This document shows, one piece after another, positions 43,918 to 45,561 of a stretch of 45,561 nucleotides of DNA. The stretch lies in contig JAFVHU010000147.1 in the NCBI GenBank assembly GCA_017474385.1, positions 1 through 45,561 on the forward strand, in the 5' to 3' direction. This DNA comes from Afipia sp. (GTDB lineage: Bacteria > Pseudomonadota > Alphaproteobacteria > Rhizobiales > Xanthobacteraceae). The first letter of the stretch is position 1. Every line of letters starts with the position of its first letter. The translations under genes and the position numbers were made by a program. The notes below the pieces were generated by a model. It did no database searches. It saw only the letters and a list, made by a program, of their open reading frames with translations, and was not told the DNA's origin.

Positions 43918-44887
43918 CGCCGCCGACATTGCGCCGCCCAAAAAAGCTGACAGGTTTGCGCCGCTATCCATGCGGCATCTCGCGGTGGGCGAGGGTCACG
44001 AGCTTTATGTGGAGACAGTTGGCCGTGCTGACGGCATCCCGGCGGTCTATCTGCACGGCGGCCCCGGCAGCGGCTGCCAGCCGGACCATCGCCGGTTGTT
44101 CGACCCGTTGCGGTTTCATGCGGTGCTGTTCGATCAGCGCGGGGCGGGCAGGAGCCGTCCCAAGGGATCACGTGAAGCCAATACGCTGCCGCATCTGATC
44201 GCCGACATGGAGGTCATTCGCGAGACGCTGGGCATCGAGCGGTGGCTGGTCGTCGGCGGATCGTGGGGCGCGACATTGGCCCTTGCTTATACGCAGGCGT
44301 ACCCCTCGCGGGTCAGCGGCATCGTGCTGCGTGCGACTTTTCTCGGCACTCGCGATGAGCTGGAATGGACATTCATCGGCGGCTTGCGGCGCTTCTACCC
44401 TGATCTGAACGATGACTTTCTCAGCCTGCTGCCGCCGGACGAACGCGACCAGCCGCTCGACGCCTACTGGCGGCGTATTCTCGACCCGGAGCCAGCCGTA
44501 CATGGACCGGCGTCTCGCGCCTGGCACGACACCGAGCGCATTCTGTCCGAACACAAGCCTTCAAAAACACGGCTTGATCTTGCTGCGGTAGCGAATGATG
44601 AGCGCGGTCTTCCATCGTCCCCGTTTATGGAAGCGCATTACTTTCAAAACGGCTGCTTTATGAAACCCGGACAACTTTTGGAAAATGCCGGACGCCTGAA
44701 GGGCATTCCCGGAGTTGTCGTGCAAGGCCGCTACGATCTCCTGTGCCCGCCGTCGACTGCCCACGCACTGCTCGCTGCATGGCCCGATGCAAAACTGCAA
44801 ATGGTCGAGACTGCGGGGCACTCGCTGTACGATCCCGGCGTGAAAGACGCCGTCGTTGCAGCCATCGAAGAGCTGTCACGCGCCTAG
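43907..44887 (+). CDS. Proline iminopeptidase-like alpha/beta hydrolase
   Basis: A 326-residue alpha/beta hydrolase of peptidase family S33. It has the oxyanion-hole motif HGGPG (50-54), FDQRGAGRS, the nucleophile elbow GGSWG (Ser119) and the late Asp/His in GRYDLLCPP and AGHSLYDPG. The ATG at 43907 lies inside pqqE, indicating coupling. Proline iminopeptidases release N-terminal proline from peptides in the cytoplasm. Location at the end of pqqABCDE suggests a part in PqqA processing or clearance of its leftover peptides, since no pqqF/G peptidase gene is in the window. That role is inference. Confidence 0.9.
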   Translation: MEPDAADIAPPKKADRFAPLSMRHLAVGEGHELYVETVGRADGIPAVYLHGGPGSGCQPDHRRLFDPLRFHAVLFDQRGAGRSRPKGSREANTLPHLIADMEVIRETLGIERWLVVGGSWGATLALAYTQAYPSRVSGIVLRATFLGTRDELEWTFIGGLRRFYPDLNDDFLSLLPPDERDQPLDAYWRRILDPEPAVHGPASRAWHDTERILSEHKPSKTRLDLAAVANDERGLPSSPFMEAHYFQNGCFMKPGQLLENAGRLKGIPGVVVQGRYDLLCPPSTAHALLAAWPDAKLQMVETAGHSLYDPGVKDAVVAAIEELSRA

Positions 44888-44960
44888 CAGGGCGGAGCAA
44901 GGCGTTTTCCAATTGCAAGTCGAACGGAAAGTATCGGACACTGTCACCAAAGGCTCACGC

Positions 44961-44979
44961 GTACCCCCCAACAGGGTAC
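44961..44979 (+). terminator. Hairpin downstream of the pqq operon
   Basis: GTACCC-CCCAACA-GGGTAC forms a 6-bp stem (extendable with flanking ACG/CGT bases) and is followed after 12 bases by CTTTTT. It lies between the peptidase gene and the sorbosone dehydrogenase gene and could be the pqq terminator, or an operator for the next gene. Confidence 0.45.
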
Positions 44980-45011
44980 GTGATAAGGGCCTTTTTCACA
45001 GGGAGGAATGA

Positions 45012-45426
45012 ATGACGATGTTAGTATCCGCGTCGCGCAGCATGCTGCTCGCGAGTGCTTTTGCTGGCTTGTTTGCGCTGAGTGCCCACGGCCAGCAGCC
45101 TGCTTCTCCATCCAGTTCACCAACTCCGGCGGCCGCGCCTGCTGCTCCAGCGGCCGCGGCCCCGGCGCCCGCTGCGACCGCACAGGTCCCGGCTGCGCCC
45201 GCGCTGCCGCCCGGTTCACCGCTGATCGGGCGACCGGACAATGCCGCCGCCGCCAAGCTGGCCCCGATCGCGCCGCCACCCATTCCAGCTGCTGCGGATA
45301 AATTGCCGACGGCCAAACTGAAGCTGCCGCCCGGTTTCAATATCGAGGTCTATGCGTCCGGCATAGCGAATGCGCGCTCGCTACGCGAAGGTGACAAGGG
45401 GACGGTGTTCGTCGGCAGCCGCCTAG
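45012..45426 (+). pseudogene. PQQ-type sorbosone dehydrogenase, 5' part, interrupted by an IS
   Basis: The start of an exported PQQ-dependent sugar (sorbosone) dehydrogenase. A signal peptide (to about SAHGQ) is followed by an Ala/Pro-rich linker of roughly 65 residues and the catalytic-domain opening LKLPPGFNIEVYASGIANARSL, then GTVFVGSRL. The frame is cut at CTAG (45423-45426); two more codons and the stop at 45432 come from the inserted element. The remaining ~300 residues of the propeller are not present up to the window end. The ATG has GGGAGG upstream. It directly follows the PQQ genes, so a PQQ-using enzyme has probably been lost. Confidence 0.85.
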
Positions 45427-45561
45427 GTGTTTAGTCCCGGCATTTGATGGACCGGATTTAGTCTGAATCGTTCTGGCTCTTTTGTCCACGTTTTGGCGAT
45501 GAATTCGTAGGGTGTAAGGCCCTTCAGGGTCTTGAGACGCCTGCCGTAATTGTATGCGTTG
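45423..45561 (-). CDS. IS481-family transposase, C-terminal fragment (cut by window edge)
   Basis: The minus strand encodes 45 residues ending NAYNYGRRLKTLKGLTPYEF, then WTKEPERFRLNP and VHQMPGLNT before a TAG stop. This is the characteristic end of IS481-type transposases. The stop codon lies within the CTAG at 45423-45426. The N-terminal helix-turn-helix and the DDE domain lie beyond the window. Confidence 0.9.
   Translation of the reverse strand, partial: NAYNYGRRLKTLKGLTPYEFIAKTWTKEPERFRLNPVHQMPGLNT
45423..45561. mobile_element. Left end of an IS481-family insertion sequence
   Basis: The element begins at a CTAG embedded in CCTAGG, with terminal sequence TGTTTAGTCCCGGCA just inside. IS481-family elements are known to insert at CTAG-containing targets. 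Only 139 bases are visible, so the other end, its CTAG copy and the rest of the interrupted dehydrogenase should lie to the right. Confidence 0.8.

Overview
The window is high-GC alphaproteobacterial DNA. The gene content (liv-type transporters, a rhizobial-style phn operon, pqqABCDE, CtrA-like sites) points to a Rhizobiales member, most likely Nitrobacteraceae (Bradyrhizobium/Rhodopseudomonas/Afipia group). The taxonomic call is inference from gene style, not from a marker gene. Both edges lie in transposase genes: an IS5-family C-terminus at 1-120 and an IS481-family C-terminus at 45423-45561.

Region A (0.2-8.6 kb) is a catabolic island. A GntR/FCD regulator and an SDR on the minus strand diverge from a plus-strand operon. 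That operon encodes a Tat-exported branched-chain-amino-acid-type binding protein, a LivH permease, a single 844-aa LivM-LivG-LivF fusion, a lambda-crystallin-type 3-hydroxyacid dehydrogenase and a BKACE enzyme. The logic is import, oxidation of a beta-hydroxy acid, then acetyl-CoA-dependent cleavage of the beta-keto acid. The substrate is not identified.

Region B (8.7-25.5 kb) is an exopolysaccharide locus. It holds GDP-mannose dehydrogenase, three GT4 glycosyltransferases, a heparinase II/III-type lyase, a Wzx flippase, a PaaK/CapK-like adenylate-forming enzyme, a Wzy-like membrane protein, a secreted GH5 hydrolase, a protein with a GINT1-N-like propeller domain and a GumC/Wzz chain-length protein with a degenerate kinase domain. 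No priming glycosyltransferase and no Wza-type exporter lie in the window. CtrA-like TTAA-N7-TTAA sites precede two of its transcription units.

Region C (25.5-38.9 kb) is a complete carbon-phosphorus lyase system: phnCDE1E2 transport, PhnF regulator, phnGHIJKLMN. A second minus-strand unit carries a PhnM paralogue, a DUF1045 2H-phosphoesterase and a C-terminally truncated hexapeptide transferase. A perfect 10+10 bp inverted repeat in the phnF-phnG gap is the likely PhnF operator.

Region D (38.9-39.8 kb) is a deletion scar: an SDR lacking its N-terminus is fused head to head with the last ~59 codons of a LysR regulator.

Region E (39.8-45.6 kb) is PQQ biosynthesis: an unrecognised 111-aa protein, then pqqA (26 aa), pqqB, C, D and E, and a proline-iminopeptidase-like hydrolase. 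pqqA and pqqB are separated by hairpins and a dense GTGAC/GTCAC repeat cluster. The next gene, a PQQ-type sorbosone dehydrogenase, is cut at a CTAG site by the IS481-family element.
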